Assembly (NCBI GenBank): GCA_035764505.1
Contig: DASTZC010000146.1
Coordinates: forward strand, 1-42,827
DNA: 42,827 nucleotides
Source of the DNA: Candidatus Polarisedimenticolia bacterium
GTDB lineage: Bacteria > Acidobacteriota > Polarisedimenticolia > Gp22-AA2 > AA152
Direction of reading: 5' to 3'
Part shown: positions 1 to 8,379 of the stretch, in pieces
Numbering within the stretch: position 1 is the stretch's first letter
Layout: the number at the start of each line of letters is the position of its first letter
Program-made: the position numbers and the translations under genes
Notes under the pieces: model-generated
Told to the model about the DNA's origin: nothing
The model's database searches: none
Seen by the model: only the letters and a program-made list of their open reading frames with translations

Positions 1-1311
1 CTCGACAACCTGCGCGACACGGGGGAGCTGGACAACACGCTGCTCTTCTACATCGTCGGGGACAATGGCTCGAGCGCCGAGGGGGGGCCGGACGGCACCT
101 ACAACGAGATGCTGGCGCTCAACGGCATCGTCAGCAACGTCAGCTCGCAGCTGTCGCACCTGGAGGAATGGGGATCGCCTTCGACCTTCCCGCACTTCGC
201 GGTGGGCTGGGCGCTCGCGGGGGACACTCCCTTCCAGTGGACCAAGCAGGTCGCCTCGCACTTCGGCGGCACGCGCAATGCCATGGTGATCTCGTGGCCG
301 GCCGGCATCCCGAACGCGCACGGCGAGCTGCGCTCGCAGTTCCACCACGTCATCGATGTAGCGCCGACGGTGCTGGAAGCGGCGGGAATCCCCGAGCCGA
401 AGATCGTCGATGGCACGAAGCAGTACCCGATGGACGGCATCTCGATGGTCTACACCTTCGCCGACGCCAAGGCGCCCGATCGGCGCAAGACACAGTACTT
501 CGAGATGTTCGGCAACCGCGCCATCTACCATGAAGGCTGGGTGGCGGCGACGCGCCACTCGATCCCCTGGCTGATGGCGGAGAATCCCCCCTTCGATAAG
601 GATCGCTGGGAGCTGTACAACATCGACGAGGACTTCAGCGAGGCGAACGACCTGGCGGCCCAGAACCCGGAGAAGCTCAAGGAGCTGCAGGAAGTCTTCA
701 CGAAGGAGGCGATCCACAACCACGTCTACCCGCTGGATGACCGGCGCTCCGAGCGCTTCGACGCCGAGATCGCCGGGCGACCCGACCTGATGGGGACGCG
801 CACCTCTCTCACTCTCCACGAAGGGATGACCGGCATGATGGAGAACGCCTTCATCAGCGTGAAGCGCCGCCCCTACAGCGTCACGGCCGAGCTGGAGATC
901 CCGAAGGGGGGCGCCAACGGCGTGATCCTGGCGCAGGCGGGACGCTTCGGCGGCTGGAGCCTCTACATGAAAGGAGGGCGCGTCAACGAGGTCTACAACT
1001 ACGGCGGGCTGGAGTGGACCAAGGTCTCCTCACCCCAGCCGCTCTCGCCCGGCACGCACACGGTGCTCTACGAGTTCGTCCCGGACAGTCCGCAGCCGGG
1101 CGCCGGCGGGACGAGCCGCCTGAGCGTCGACGGCAAACAGGTGGGTGAAGCCAAGGTGCCGAAGACGATGCCTTACGCCTTCTCGGCCGACGAAGGGGCC
1201 GACGTCGGGATGGACAACGAAACCCCCGTCAGCAACGACTATAAGGAAGGCGATAACCGCTTCACCGGCAGGATCCTCAAGGTGACGGTCGAGACGAAGA
1301 AGCCCTCCTGA
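1..1311 (+). CDS. Arylsulfatase (sulfatase family), C-terminal part, cut by the window edge
   Basis: The frame is open from base 1, so the N-terminal half, which should hold the Cys/Ser converted to formylglycine, is missing. The 436 visible residues begin with a helix and the segment FYIVGDNGSSAEGG, a typical metal-site region of arylsulfatases of the alkaline phosphatase superfamily. A His-bearing stretch and the closing segment with 'RWELYNIDEDFSEANDLA' follow, as in bacterial arylsulfatases. The last 150 or so residues form a beta-rich C-terminal domain. The family hydrolyses sulfate esters, usually in the periplasm or outside the cell; the substrate cannot be told. The first internal ATG at 109 is not the true start because the sulfatase motif lies upstream of it. 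The next gene is convergent, 25 bp away. Confidence 0.87.
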   Translation, partial: LDNLRDTGELDNTLLFYIVGDNGSSAEGGPDGTYNEMLALNGIVSNVSSQLSHLEEWGSPSTFPHFAVGWALAGDTPFQWTKQVASHFGGTRNAMVISWPAGIPNAHGELRSQFHHVIDVAPTVLEAAGIPEPKIVDGTKQYPMDGISMVYTFADAKAPDRRKTQYFEMFGNRAIYHEGWVAATRHSIPWLMAENPPFDKDRWELYNIDEDFSEANDLAAQNPEKLKELQEVFTKEAIHNHVYPLDDRRSERFDAEIAGRPDLMGTRTSLTLHEGMTGMMENAFISVKRRPYSVTAELEIPKGGANGVILAQAGRFGGWSLYMKGGRVNEVYNYGGLEWTKVSSPQPLSPGTHTVLYEFVPDSPQPGAGGTSRLSVDGKQVGEAKVPKTMPYAFSADEGADVGMDNETPVSNDYKEGDNRFTGRILKVTVETKKPS

Positions 1312-1336
1312 GCGGTAAGCCGAGCAAGCGCCGAAT

Positions 1337-2035
1337 TCAGACCGCCTGCATCCGACAGATCAGGTCCTGCCGCTCGGGGCCGGGATGGTGCAGGTCGGTG
1401 AGCGGATAGACGATGTGCTCTTCCTTGGCATTGTGCTCGCTGAGGAGCTCGATCAGATCGCCGCGCAGCGATTCGAGCTCGGCGACGCCCGGGATCGGCC
1501 AGCCAAGGACCGCCGCCATTCGATCGAGCAGCGACTCGATGATGCGATGCTCGTGTCGCATGACACCGGTGGGACCGCACTCACCCGAGTGCACCCTGCG
1601 CTCGAAGGCCGGGAACAGCACCTCCTCCTCCATGCGGATGTGATGCCGCAAGCCGGCGCTGAACTCCCGGAAGCGCTGCGCCGCCTCGTCCATCTTTCCT
1701 GACGCCAGCGCTTCTCCGTGGGCCGCCAGCAGCGAATCGAGGCGGTCGTGATCCCACTCCATGCAGGCCGCCGGGCTGACAGCTCTCCGATCGGAGGCCG
1801 CATGCCGTGTCAGAAGAACCGAGCTGCCTTCCGGTCCTTCCTCGAGGATGGACCATTCGTATTTCCCCGCCTGCTCCGACTGCAGCCGCTCCAGGACCTG
1901 CAGCCGCTCCCGACCGAGGATTAGAACCAGCTCTCCGCCTTCCGGAAGCAGCTTGAACTGCTCCAGGACGAGCGCCGGACGCCGCTCCGGCTCGATATTG
2001 CTCAAATTGATTGTGCTGCGGGTCACCTCGCTCAT
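1337..2035 (-). CDS. DUF2249 plus hemerythrin HHE-domain protein
   Basis: This is a 232-residue cytoplasmic protein. Residues about 8-75 resemble DUF2249, ending in the usual 'YEWSILEEGPE'-type segment. Residues about 88-225 form a hemerythrin-type four-helix bundle with the di-iron ligand pattern: DHD near the start, HHIRMEEE, RHEHR and EHNAKEEH. Such proteins bind oxygen or nitric oxide, or help repair iron-sulfur centres under nitrosative stress. A longer frame exists upstream, but I chose the ATG at 2035 because a strong AGGAGG-type ribosome site lies just before it and DUF2249 begins just after. An Fnr/Dnr-type palindrome lies about 100 bp upstream. That fits a role with the NnrS-like genes further on, though the link is inference. 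Confidence 0.9.
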   Translation of the reverse strand: MSEVTRSTINLSNIEPERRPALVLEQFKLLPEGGELVLILGRERLQVLERLQSEQAGKYEWSILEEGPEGSSVLLTRHAASDRRAVSPAACMEWDHDRLDSLLAAHGEALASGKMDEAAQRFREFSAGLRHHIRMEEEVLFPAFERRVHSGECGPTGVMRHEHRIIESLLDRMAAVLGWPIPGVAELESLRGDLIELLSEHNAKEEHIVYPLTDLHHPGPERQDLICRMQAV

Positions 2036-2129
2036 GGTCGCCTTCCTCCTTCGAGATTCGGGGAAAACTACCGCGAGCCGGGGCGGCCGTGTATGTCCCC
2101 CGTCATAATTCCACTCCCTGCCCTCGGAC

Positions 2130-2141
2130 TGATCTGGATCA
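2130..2141 (-). promoter_or_regulatory. Candidate Fnr/Dnr-type operator upstream of the hemerythrin gene
   Basis: The site reads TGATctggATCA, a perfect two-fold match to the TGAT-N4-ATCA core recognised by Fnr- and Dnr-type regulators. Its centre is 100 bp upstream of the chosen hemerythrin start. A matching site lies beside the Crp/Fnr-family gene at 7127-7138. Binding is inferred, not shown. Confidence 0.45.
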
Positions 2142-2228
2142 TAGGAGCCGGGATACGAAGGTCCTATGTTGCCCCGCGTCACGCCCTTTCCGCGGCCCGG
2201 TCCTGCCCAAGGGATGTATCGGCGCCTC

Positions 2229-3500
2229 CTAGAAACCGAGCGTCAGCTGCACGTAGCCCCAGTCGGAGGCGTCATCTCCACGGGTCGACTCGGCGAAGCG
2301 CCCCGGCATGAAGCGGCTGACTCCGATCTCCACCTTCGCCTTCTCCAGCCAGTCATAGCGGTAGAGGAGATCCACCTCGTCGCCGACGTCGTCGCCCGAC
2401 GCTCCGGTCGGATCGAATCCGAGGACGTTCCCCGAGGCATCCTGCCAGGGCCCGAAGCGCGACTCGAGGCGGAAGCGGTGCGCCTTCGCCAGGTAGAAAT
2501 GCTTTCCGTGGCCAAAGGAGATCCCCGCATAGGGGCTGTCGATGTTGCGCCACCCTTCGTAGTCGATGTAGCCGTAGAGGGGATGGTTGGTGGGGAAGAA
2601 ATTGAAGAACTGGTTCTGCTCGCCGTCGGTGTTGTCCTGGTCGCCGGTGGCGTAGTCGTAGCCCGCGAAAGCCCGCAGCTTCTTCGAGCTTCCCCAGGTC
2701 CAGCCGATTTGCGTTGCCGCCGCATTCGCGTCGAGATCGTCTCCGTGGAACTCGCCGCGCTCGAGCACCGCTTCCACCACGAAATCGAAGCCGCCGAAGC
2801 GATCCTTCACCCGGCCCCCGAGCGCGTAGACTTTCGAGGGCCCCAGGATCCCCGTTTCGCCAGCAACTTCGATCCGATCCGAGAACCCCAGGGCGTAACC
2901 CTCGTACTCGCCGCCCGGGCGCGGCCGCGTCTGCGTGTAGACTCCGAACAGGTCGCTGCCGTTGGTCGCGCCGGCCGAGACCCGGTTGGAGATCTCGGCC
3001 CACAACCCGTCCGCGGTGAAGCGCTCGCTCCCCCAGCGCACCCGGATGCCGTCGAACGATCGACCGACATTGTTCCAGTTGTAGTTGCCGATGAGCCGGT
3101 GCTCGCCGTAGAACCACTCCTGCCGGCCCACTGAGAATGAGAGCCCCTTGACGCCGAGGTTCTTCGCCTCCAGGTAGCCCTGGTGGATGTCGAGGTTCTT
3201 CTCGTTGGAGGCAGTGCTCGCCTCCTCGCCCCAGACGCGGGAGTCCTGCGCCTGCACGAAGACGCGGAAGTTGTCCTGGATTAGCGCTTCCACCCCGATG
3301 CGGAGCCGCATGAAGACCTGGCTCATCCGGTCGTCGGCGTCGTCGATGAGGTCCTGGTTGTCGCGCCATTCGGGACGCACCCGGGCTTCGCCGCTGATCT
3401 TCCATTGGACCGGCTTCTTCTCCTCTTCCTGGGCGGTAATTCCTGAAGGCAGCCAGAGGCTTGCAATCAGTCCGGCGAGCAGGATTCGCGTGATCCTCAT
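2229..3500 (-). CDS. Alginate-export-type outer-membrane beta-barrel protein
   Basis: The product has 423 residues with a clear signal peptide (MRITRILLAGLIASLW, cleavage near the Ala at 23). The mature part is rich in alternating aromatic and charged strands, as in an outer-membrane barrel, and ends in a terminal Phe (YVQLTLGF), the usual assembly signal. Segments such as 'SRVWGEE', 'GRQEWFYGEHRLIGNYNW' and 'ISFGHGKHFYLAKAHRFR' resemble the alginate export (AlgE-like) family. In many phyla that family covers porins of unknown substrate found near respiratory genes, so an alginate role is not implied. A GAGGAG ribosome site precedes the ATG. The gene stands between the hemerythrin gene and the Ca2+-ATPase with clear gaps, so it is probably its own transcript. 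Confidence 0.8.
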   Translation of the reverse strand: MRITRILLAGLIASLWLPSGITAQEEEKKPVQWKISGEARVRPEWRDNQDLIDDADDRMSQVFMRLRIGVEALIQDNFRVFVQAQDSRVWGEEASTASNEKNLDIHQGYLEAKNLGVKGLSFSVGRQEWFYGEHRLIGNYNWNNVGRSFDGIRVRWGSERFTADGLWAEISNRVSAGATNGSDLFGVYTQTRPRPGGEYEGYALGFSDRIEVAGETGILGPSKVYALGGRVKDRFGGFDFVVEAVLERGEFHGDDLDANAAATQIGWTWGSSKKLRAFAGYDYATGDQDNTDGEQNQFFNFFPTNHPLYGYIDYEGWRNIDSPYAGISFGHGKHFYLAKAHRFRLESRFGPWQDASGNVLGFDPTGASGDDVGDEVDLLYRYDWLEKAKVEIGVSRFMPGRFAESTRGDDASDWGYVQLTLGF

Positions 3501-3614
3501 CGTCTCCTCGGAGGCAGTTCATTTCGTTGGGTCGGTCGGCGCGGCGTCAGGCCGGGAGGCTCCCCGGCGGGCTGCATCGTAAAACCGGAGGCGCATCCCA
3601 GGGGATGACGCCGA

Positions 3615-6311
3615 TCATGTAAGCCGCACGGGGAGTCCCGGGAGCCTGGTGTCGCGCTCCCCGAAGCCCCATTTGCCCGCCTCGACGACCGGCACGATGG
3701 TGGCTGCCATGAGCAGGGCCACCGCCCAATCCTCATGAGTCAGCGGGAAGCCCCCGAAAGAGCGGGACAGGCCGGGAACCGTCACCACCATGAACAGCAG
3801 CAGCAGCTCCCACAGGACGGCGAGGTTGAGCCAGAGATTGCCGAAGGGAGAGCGCAGCACCGGACGGAGCGGGGACCGGAAGCAATAGGCCTTGAAGAAC
3901 TCCATCAGGACCAGCGAGACGAAGGTCAGCGTGCGCGCCTCCGGGAGGCTGCGCCCCCCCGCCAGGGCCCACGCCATGAGTCCCAGATTCGCCGTCGCCG
4001 ACCAGGCTCCTCCCAGGAGCATCAGGCTGACCGCGCCGCGCGAGAAGATCCCCGTCTTCGGGTCGCGCGGGGGCCGGCGCATCACGCAGGGATCGGACGG
4101 TTCCGCCGCCAGGGCCAGCGCCGGCAGGCCGTCGGTGGCCAGATTCACGTAGAGGATCTGCACCGCCGTCAACGGCATCGGAAATCCGAGCACGGCCGCG
4201 GCGCCCATGAGGCCGATCTCCCCGATGTTCGAGGTGAAGAGGTAGGTCAGGTACTTGCGAGTGTTGTCGAAGATGCCCCGCCCCTCCTCGACCGCCGCCA
4301 CGATGGAGGCGAAGTTGTCGTCGATGAGGGTCACGTCGGCGGCTTCGCGCGAGACGTCGGTGCCGTTGATGCCCATGGCCACGCCGACGTCGGCCCTCTT
4401 CAGCGCCGGCGCATCGTTGATTCCGTCGCCGGTCATGGCCACCACGTGGCCGCGCCGCTGCAGCGCCTCGACCACGCGCAGCTTCTGCGCAGGAAGCATC
4501 CGCGCGTAGACTTCGATCACCTCGACCTGGTCCTCCAGCTCCTCACGGCTCAGCAGCTCCACCTCCGCTCCGGTGGCCAGCCTTCCCGATTCGAGGAGAC
4601 CGAGCTCGCCGCCAACCGCCCTGGCGGTCAGCGGATGATCGCCGGTCACCATGACGACGCGGATCCCGGCATCGCGGCAGGTTCGTACGGCGGATTTCGC
4701 CTCCGGACGCGGCGGGTCGATCATCGCGGCGAGACCCAGGAAGGTCATGCCGTGCTCGGCATCTTCGAGCCGCGTCCCTTTCTTGCGCGCCAGCGCGAGG
4801 ACGCGCAGCCCTTCCGCCGCCATGGCGTGGGCGATTTTCAGGATCGACTCGACCCCCTCGGGGTCCAGAGCCCGCTCCCCTTCTCCGGCGAGCCAGGCCG
4901 TGCAGCCGTGCAGGACGACTTCCGGCGCTCCCTTGGAGAAGGCCTCCGGGCCGGCGGGGCCGCGGTGCAGGGTGGTCATGCGGCGCGACTCGGAAGTGAA
5001 TGGAATCTCCCCAACGCGAGGCAGACCTGCTTCGAGATCGGAGGGAGCGAGGCCCGCCTTCATGGCTGCAACGACGAGAGCTCCTTCCGTGGGATCGCCC
5101 CGCACGCACCAGCGGCCGTCCTGGCCCCGGTACATCCGCGCGTCCGAGGCGAGGACGCCCGCCCGCAGCACCTCGTTGACAGCTTCCGGCAGGCTCGCGA
5201 CAGAAGACCCGCCGCAACGGAAATCTCCCACCGGCTCGAAGCCGCTGCCGGTCACGTCCAGCATCTCGCCGGCGGCGAAGATACGGCGGACGGTCATCTC
5301 GTCCTGGGTCAGCGTCCCCGTCTTGTCGGCGCAGATGACGGAGACGCAGCCCAGAGTCTCCACGATGGAGAGGCGGCGCATCAGGGCGTGCCGCCTGGCC
5401 ATGCGCTTGAGACCCATCGCCAGGGAGATGGTCAGCACCGCCGGCAGGGCTTCCGGGACGATGGCCACCGCCAGGGCGATCCCGAAGACGAGGGTGGCGA
5501 GCAGCGGTGCGCCCTGGAAGACCCCGAAAGCCGCCACCAGCATCACCACGGCGAGCCCCGCCCAGGCGAGGATGCGGGCCAGCCGGTCCAGATCCTTCTG
5601 CAGCGGCGTGCGCCCCGGCTCGATCCCGGTCAGCAGGGAAGCGATGCCGCCGAATTCGGTCGCCATGCCGGTGGCCACGACCACACCCTGGCCGCGCCCG
5701 GCAGCCGCCACGGTGCCGGCGTAGGCCATGCAGCGCCGCTCCGGCAGCGGCACGTCTTTGGCCCGAAGCGTCGCCGGCTCCTTGGCCACCGGGACCGATT
5801 CCCCGGTGAGAGCGGCTTCATCGACGCGCAGATTGGCGCCACGCGTCAGCCGGATATCCGCGGGGACCCGATCTCCCGCACGCAGGAGAACCAGATCTCC
5901 GGGAACCAGGTTGCGCGCGGCGATGTCGATTTCGGACCCGTCCCGCACCACGCGCGCCTTCGGGGCGGCCAGGCGGCGCAGCGCCCGCATCGCCCCCTCA
6001 GCACGGTACTCCTGGGCGAAGCCGAGCGTGGCGCTGAGCAGGACGATCACGGCGATCGCCGCGGCCTCGGACCGGTGGCCCAGAAGCAGCGACAGGAGCG
6101 CCGCACCCAGCAGGAGCAGGGTCAGCACGTTACGGAATTGCCGCAGAAGGAGCGCCCAAGCGGGATGGCGCACCGGGGCGGCCAGCTCGTTGCCCCCCTG
6201 CTCCCGCAGACGGCGCTCGGCCTCGGAGGCGGTGAGGCCTGCGGGACCCGAAGCCAGCCGCTCCAGCACTTCTTCCGGAGGCAGAGCGTGCCACACCGTT
6301 GTCTGCTTCAT
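3615..6311 (-). CDS. P-type Ca2+-transporting ATPase (P2A/P2B type)
   Basis: This is an 898-residue cation pump that exports Ca2+ or a similar cation at the expense of ATP. The N-terminal cation-ATPase domain is followed by the actuator domain with TGES at 169-172. PEALP lies in membrane helix 4 at 286-290, and the phosphorylated Asp is D329 in DKTGTLT. The KGAPE nucleotide motif and GDGINDAP follow, then four or more C-terminal membrane helices. Residues matching the SERCA Ca2+ sites are present: SNIGE in helix 5 and [10 protein letters not shown] in helix 6. PEALP instead of PEGLP is common in bacterial members. No good ribosome site precedes the ATG at 6311; a TTGACA lies only about 10 bp upstream, too close to serve as the promoter for this start, so the start is less certain than the identity. 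Confidence 0.93.
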   Translation of the reverse strand: MKQTTVWHALPPEEVLERLASGPAGLTASEAERRLREQGGNELAAPVRHPAWALLLRQFRNVLTLLLLGAALLSLLLGHRSEAAAIAVIVLLSATLGFAQEYRAEGAMRALRRLAAPKARVVRDGSEIDIAARNLVPGDLVLLRAGDRVPADIRLTRGANLRVDEAALTGESVPVAKEPATLRAKDVPLPERRCMAYAGTVAAAGRGQGVVVATGMATEFGGIASLLTGIEPGRTPLQKDLDRLARILAWAGLAVVMLVAAFGVFQGAPLLATLVFGIALAVAIVPEALPAVLTISLAMGLKRMARRHALMRRLSIVETLGCVSVICADKTGTLTQDEMTVRRIFAAGEMLDVTGSGFEPVGDFRCGGSSVASLPEAVNEVLRAGVLASDARMYRGQDGRWCVRGDPTEGALVVAAMKAGLAPSDLEAGLPRVGEIPFTSESRRMTTLHRGPAGPEAFSKGAPEVVLHGCTAWLAGEGERALDPEGVESILKIAHAMAAEGLRVLALARKKGTRLEDAEHGMTFLGLAAMIDPPRPEAKSAVRTCRDAGIRVVMVTGDHPLTARAVGGELGLLESGRLATGAEVELLSREELEDQVEVIEVYARMLPAQKLRVVEALQRRGHVVAMTGDGINDAPALKRADVGVAMGINGTDVSREAADVTLIDDNFASIVAAVEEGRGIFDNTRKYLTYLFTSNIGEIGLMGAAAVLGFPMPLTAVQILYVNLATDGLPALALAAEPSDPCVMRRPPRDPKTGIFSRGAVSLMLLGGAWSATANLGLMAWALAGGRSLPEARTLTFVSLVLMEFFKAYCFRSPLRPVLRSPFGNLWLNLAVLWELLLLFMVVTVPGLSRSFGGFPLTHEDWAVALLMAATIVPVVEAGKWGFGERDTRLPGLPVRLT

Positions 6312-6384
6312 TGATTCGATGTCAATGCAAGAGTCGATCCGGCAATGCGACGGGCACCGGCGCCGGTGGGCGGCGGGATCGGCG

Positions 6385-7080
6385 TCACTCCCCGGAGGGG
6401 ATCTCCTCGAGCTTGCGGCGATCCGGTATGCGGAAGAGACCTTCTTCGGTGAGGACGATCTGTTCCTTGTTCCATCGGCTCATAATGCGGATGGCGGTCT
6501 CCTGCGTCGTACCGACCAGGTCGGCAATCTCCTGCCGGCTGAGGTGCACGGGAATGACCACCGAGCCCGATTCCGCCCGGCCAAGGCGGTCCGCCAGGGT
6601 CAGGAACAGGCGCGCGACGCGGAACTCGACGCGCGAGGAGCGCTCCGAGAGCTTGCGGGTCAGCTCGATCATGCGGCGCGTCAGCCCCTGCAGGAGCCCG
6701 CGCGCCAGCACAGGGTTGGCGGCCAGGGTGGCGAAGAACTCCTGGCGCGGGATCGACAGGAGGGTGGTGGCTTCCAGGGTGACGGCGGTCGCCGGGAAGT
6801 CGCGCTCTTCGTAGGCGGCGATGGCTCCGACGGGATCGCCGGGGCCGAAAATCTCAAGGATGACGTCCCGTCCGTCGGGCGTCGCCTTCACGATCTTCAC
6901 ACGTCCTCCCAGGATGAAGTGGAACCAGAGGGCGGGATCTCCCTCGCGGAAGATCGTCTCGGCCTCCTCATACGACCTCATGCGGACCAGCGGGCGCAGG
7001 CTTTCCCGCTCGGCGGGCCTGAGCGACTGGAAGAGCGGGATGGCGGCCCACGGGATGGGCGGGCCCGTCGGATGCTCCAT
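6385..7080 (-). CDS. Crp/Fnr-family transcriptional regulator
   Basis: The product has 231 residues. An N-terminal cyclic-nucleotide-binding-type beta roll (about 15-130) is followed by a dimer helix and a C-terminal winged helix-turn-helix. The HTH reads LSRQEIADLVGTTQETAIR, with the Glu and Arg of the Fnr recognition helix kept but Ile in place of the usual Ser. There is no N-terminal Cys cluster, so it is not an oxygen-sensing Fnr with a 4Fe-4S centre; it is closer in layout to Dnr/NnrR-type NO regulators or Crp-like proteins. I chose the ATG at 7080 (GGAG upstream) over a frame that starts further up, because the cNMP domain begins shortly after. It is divergent from the radical SAM/NnrS-like operon, with a TGAT-N4-ATCA site between them, so it probably controls that operon. 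Confidence 0.92.
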   Translation of the reverse strand: MEHPTGPPIPWAAIPLFQSLRPAERESLRPLVRMRSYEEAETIFREGDPALWFHFILGGRVKIVKATPDGRDVILEIFGPGDPVGAIAAYEERDFPATAVTLEATTLLSIPRQEFFATLAANPVLARGLLQGLTRRMIELTRKLSERSSRVEFRVARLFLTLADRLGRAESGSVVIPVHLSRQEIADLVGTTQETAIRIMSRWNKEQIVLTEEGLFRIPDRRKLEEIPSGE

Positions 7081-7126
7081 TCGGGTCTCCGGAACGTCTC
7101 GCGAGGCAGATTTCTCGGCTGCGCGA

Positions 7127-7138
7127 TGATCCAGATCA
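7127..7138. promoter_or_regulatory. Candidate Fnr/Dnr-type operator between the regulator and the radical SAM operon
   Basis: The site reads TGATccagATCA, a perfect palindromic core. Its centre lies about 70 bp upstream of the radical SAM start, which would suit an activator bound near -41 with a leader of about 30 bases. It lies about 50 bp upstream of the regulator's own start on the other strand, so autoregulation is also possible. Confidence 0.5.
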
Positions 7139-7202
7139 TACACATCTTCAAGAGGTTGCCGCATGCTTACCCTCGATCCGCGCCGGCAAGGGGAGGATGT
7201 GG

Positions 7203-8327
7203 ATGGAAACCATGGTGCGAAGGATGGCGGGAGAGCCGGAGGGCGAGCCGAGGCTGCGGTTCGCCGCTGCGCCGCTGGTGGCAATCTGGGAGGTGACGCG
7301 AGCCTGCGATCTGGCCTGCATTCATTGCCGGGCTTCCGCGGTCCCGACCCGGGATCCGCAGGAGCTGACCACACAGCAGGGAGTCGACCTGCTGCGCGAG
7401 ATCAAGCGCTTCGGCAAACCGCTCCTCGTCTTCACCGGCGGCGACCCCCTGAAGCGCCCCGACCTGTTCGAGCTGATCGCCGCCGCGCGCGATCTGGGCC
7501 TGACCAGCTTCCTGAGTCCCAGCGGCACGCCGCTTTTGACCCATGCCGCCTTGCGCCAGGCCCGGCAGAGCGGGCTGACCGGGGTCTCGATCAGCCTCGA
7601 CGGCTCGACCGAGGCGCTGCACGACTCGATCCGCGGCGTGCCGGGGTCGTTCCGCTGGTGCATCGACGGTGCGGCCGCCGCCGTAGGGTTGCGCCTTGGG
7701 CTGCAGATCAACACCACCATCTCGCGCCGGAACCTGGAAGATCTGCCGGCCATGGCGGAGATGGTCGCGGCGCTGGAGGCGCGCCGCTGGACGCTGTTCC
7801 TGCTGGTGCCCACGGGACGGGCGCTCGCCTCGCACCAGATCTCGCCCCAGGAGTGCGAGCGGGTCTTCGAGTGGCTGGCCGAGATCGCTCCCCACTCCCG
7901 CTTCCGGATCAAGACGACGGAGGGTCCCCATTTCCGGCGCGTCGCCCTGCAGCGGGGCCTGGGCGCCGAAGGGTTGGGATCGCGCGGCGGCCGGTTCGTC
8001 TCCAGCATGAGCGACGGCTCGGGCTTCGTCTTCATCTCGGCCCGCGGTGAGATCTTTCCGAGCGGCTTTCTCCCGATGCCGGCCGGCAACGTGAAGCGCG
8101 ACTCGCTGGTGCGGGTCTACCGGGAGCACCCTCTCTTCCTGGCGCTGCGCGATTCCGATCGGCTCAAGGGGCGCTGCGGGCGCTGCGAGTTCCGCCGTAT
8201 CTGCGGCGGATCGCGGGCCCGGGCCTACGCCGCCACCGGCGATTACCTGGAAGAAGACCCCGCCTGCGCCTACCAACCGCCGCGCGGCACCGCGCCATCC
8301 GATGGTGCCATCCGCTGCACCGCATGA
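7203..8327 (+). CDS. Radical SAM/SPASM protein, NirJ/AhbD-like
   Basis: This is a 374-residue radical SAM enzyme. The SAM-binding 4Fe-4S motif CDLACIHC spans residues 35-42, followed by FTGGDPL (the GGE-type motif) and a TIM-barrel core. The C-terminal segment CGRCEFRRICGG...C is a SPASM/twitch-type auxiliary cluster motif. The closest groups I know are the NirJ/AhbD heme-modifying enzymes and a related uncharacterised radical SAM/SPASM family often found near denitrification genes, so a heme or peptide-modifying role is a guess. The ATG at 7197 abuts the AGGGGAGG ribosome site; the one at 7203 has normal spacing and is preferred. It is the first gene of a probable operon with the two NnrS-like genes, 52 bp before the next. 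Confidence 0.88.
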   Translation: METMVRRMAGEPEGEPRLRFAAAPLVAIWEVTRACDLACIHCRASAVPTRDPQELTTQQGVDLLREIKRFGKPLLVFTGGDPLKRPDLFELIAAARDLGLTSFLSPSGTPLLTHAALRQARQSGLTGVSISLDGSTEALHDSIRGVPGSFRWCIDGAAAAVGLRLGLQINTTISRRNLEDLPAMAEMVAALEARRWTLFLLVPTGRALASHQISPQECERVFEWLAEIAPHSRFRIKTTEGPHFRRVALQRGLGAEGLGSRGGRFVSSMSDGSGFVFISARGEIFPSGFLPMPAGNVKRDSLVRVYREHPLFLALRDSDRLKGRCGRCEFRRICGGSRARAYAATGDYLEEDPACAYQPPRGTAPSDGAIRCTA

Positions 8328-8379
8328 ACCTGAAGATGCCGCCCGCGTCGCGAGCGGCCTGACCGCCAAGGAGATTCTC

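Noticed and set aside
3735-6314. 859-residue plus-strand open frame opposite the Ca2+-ATPase
   Set aside because: It is an antisense shadow caused by high GC. Its composition is Arg/Gln/His-rich and it has no known motif, while the opposite strand has a full P-type ATPase.
6297-6330. Fnr-like site TTGAC-N5-ATCAA upstream of the Ca2+-ATPase
   Set aside because: The spacing is one base too long and one half-site deviates; it also abuts the start codon.
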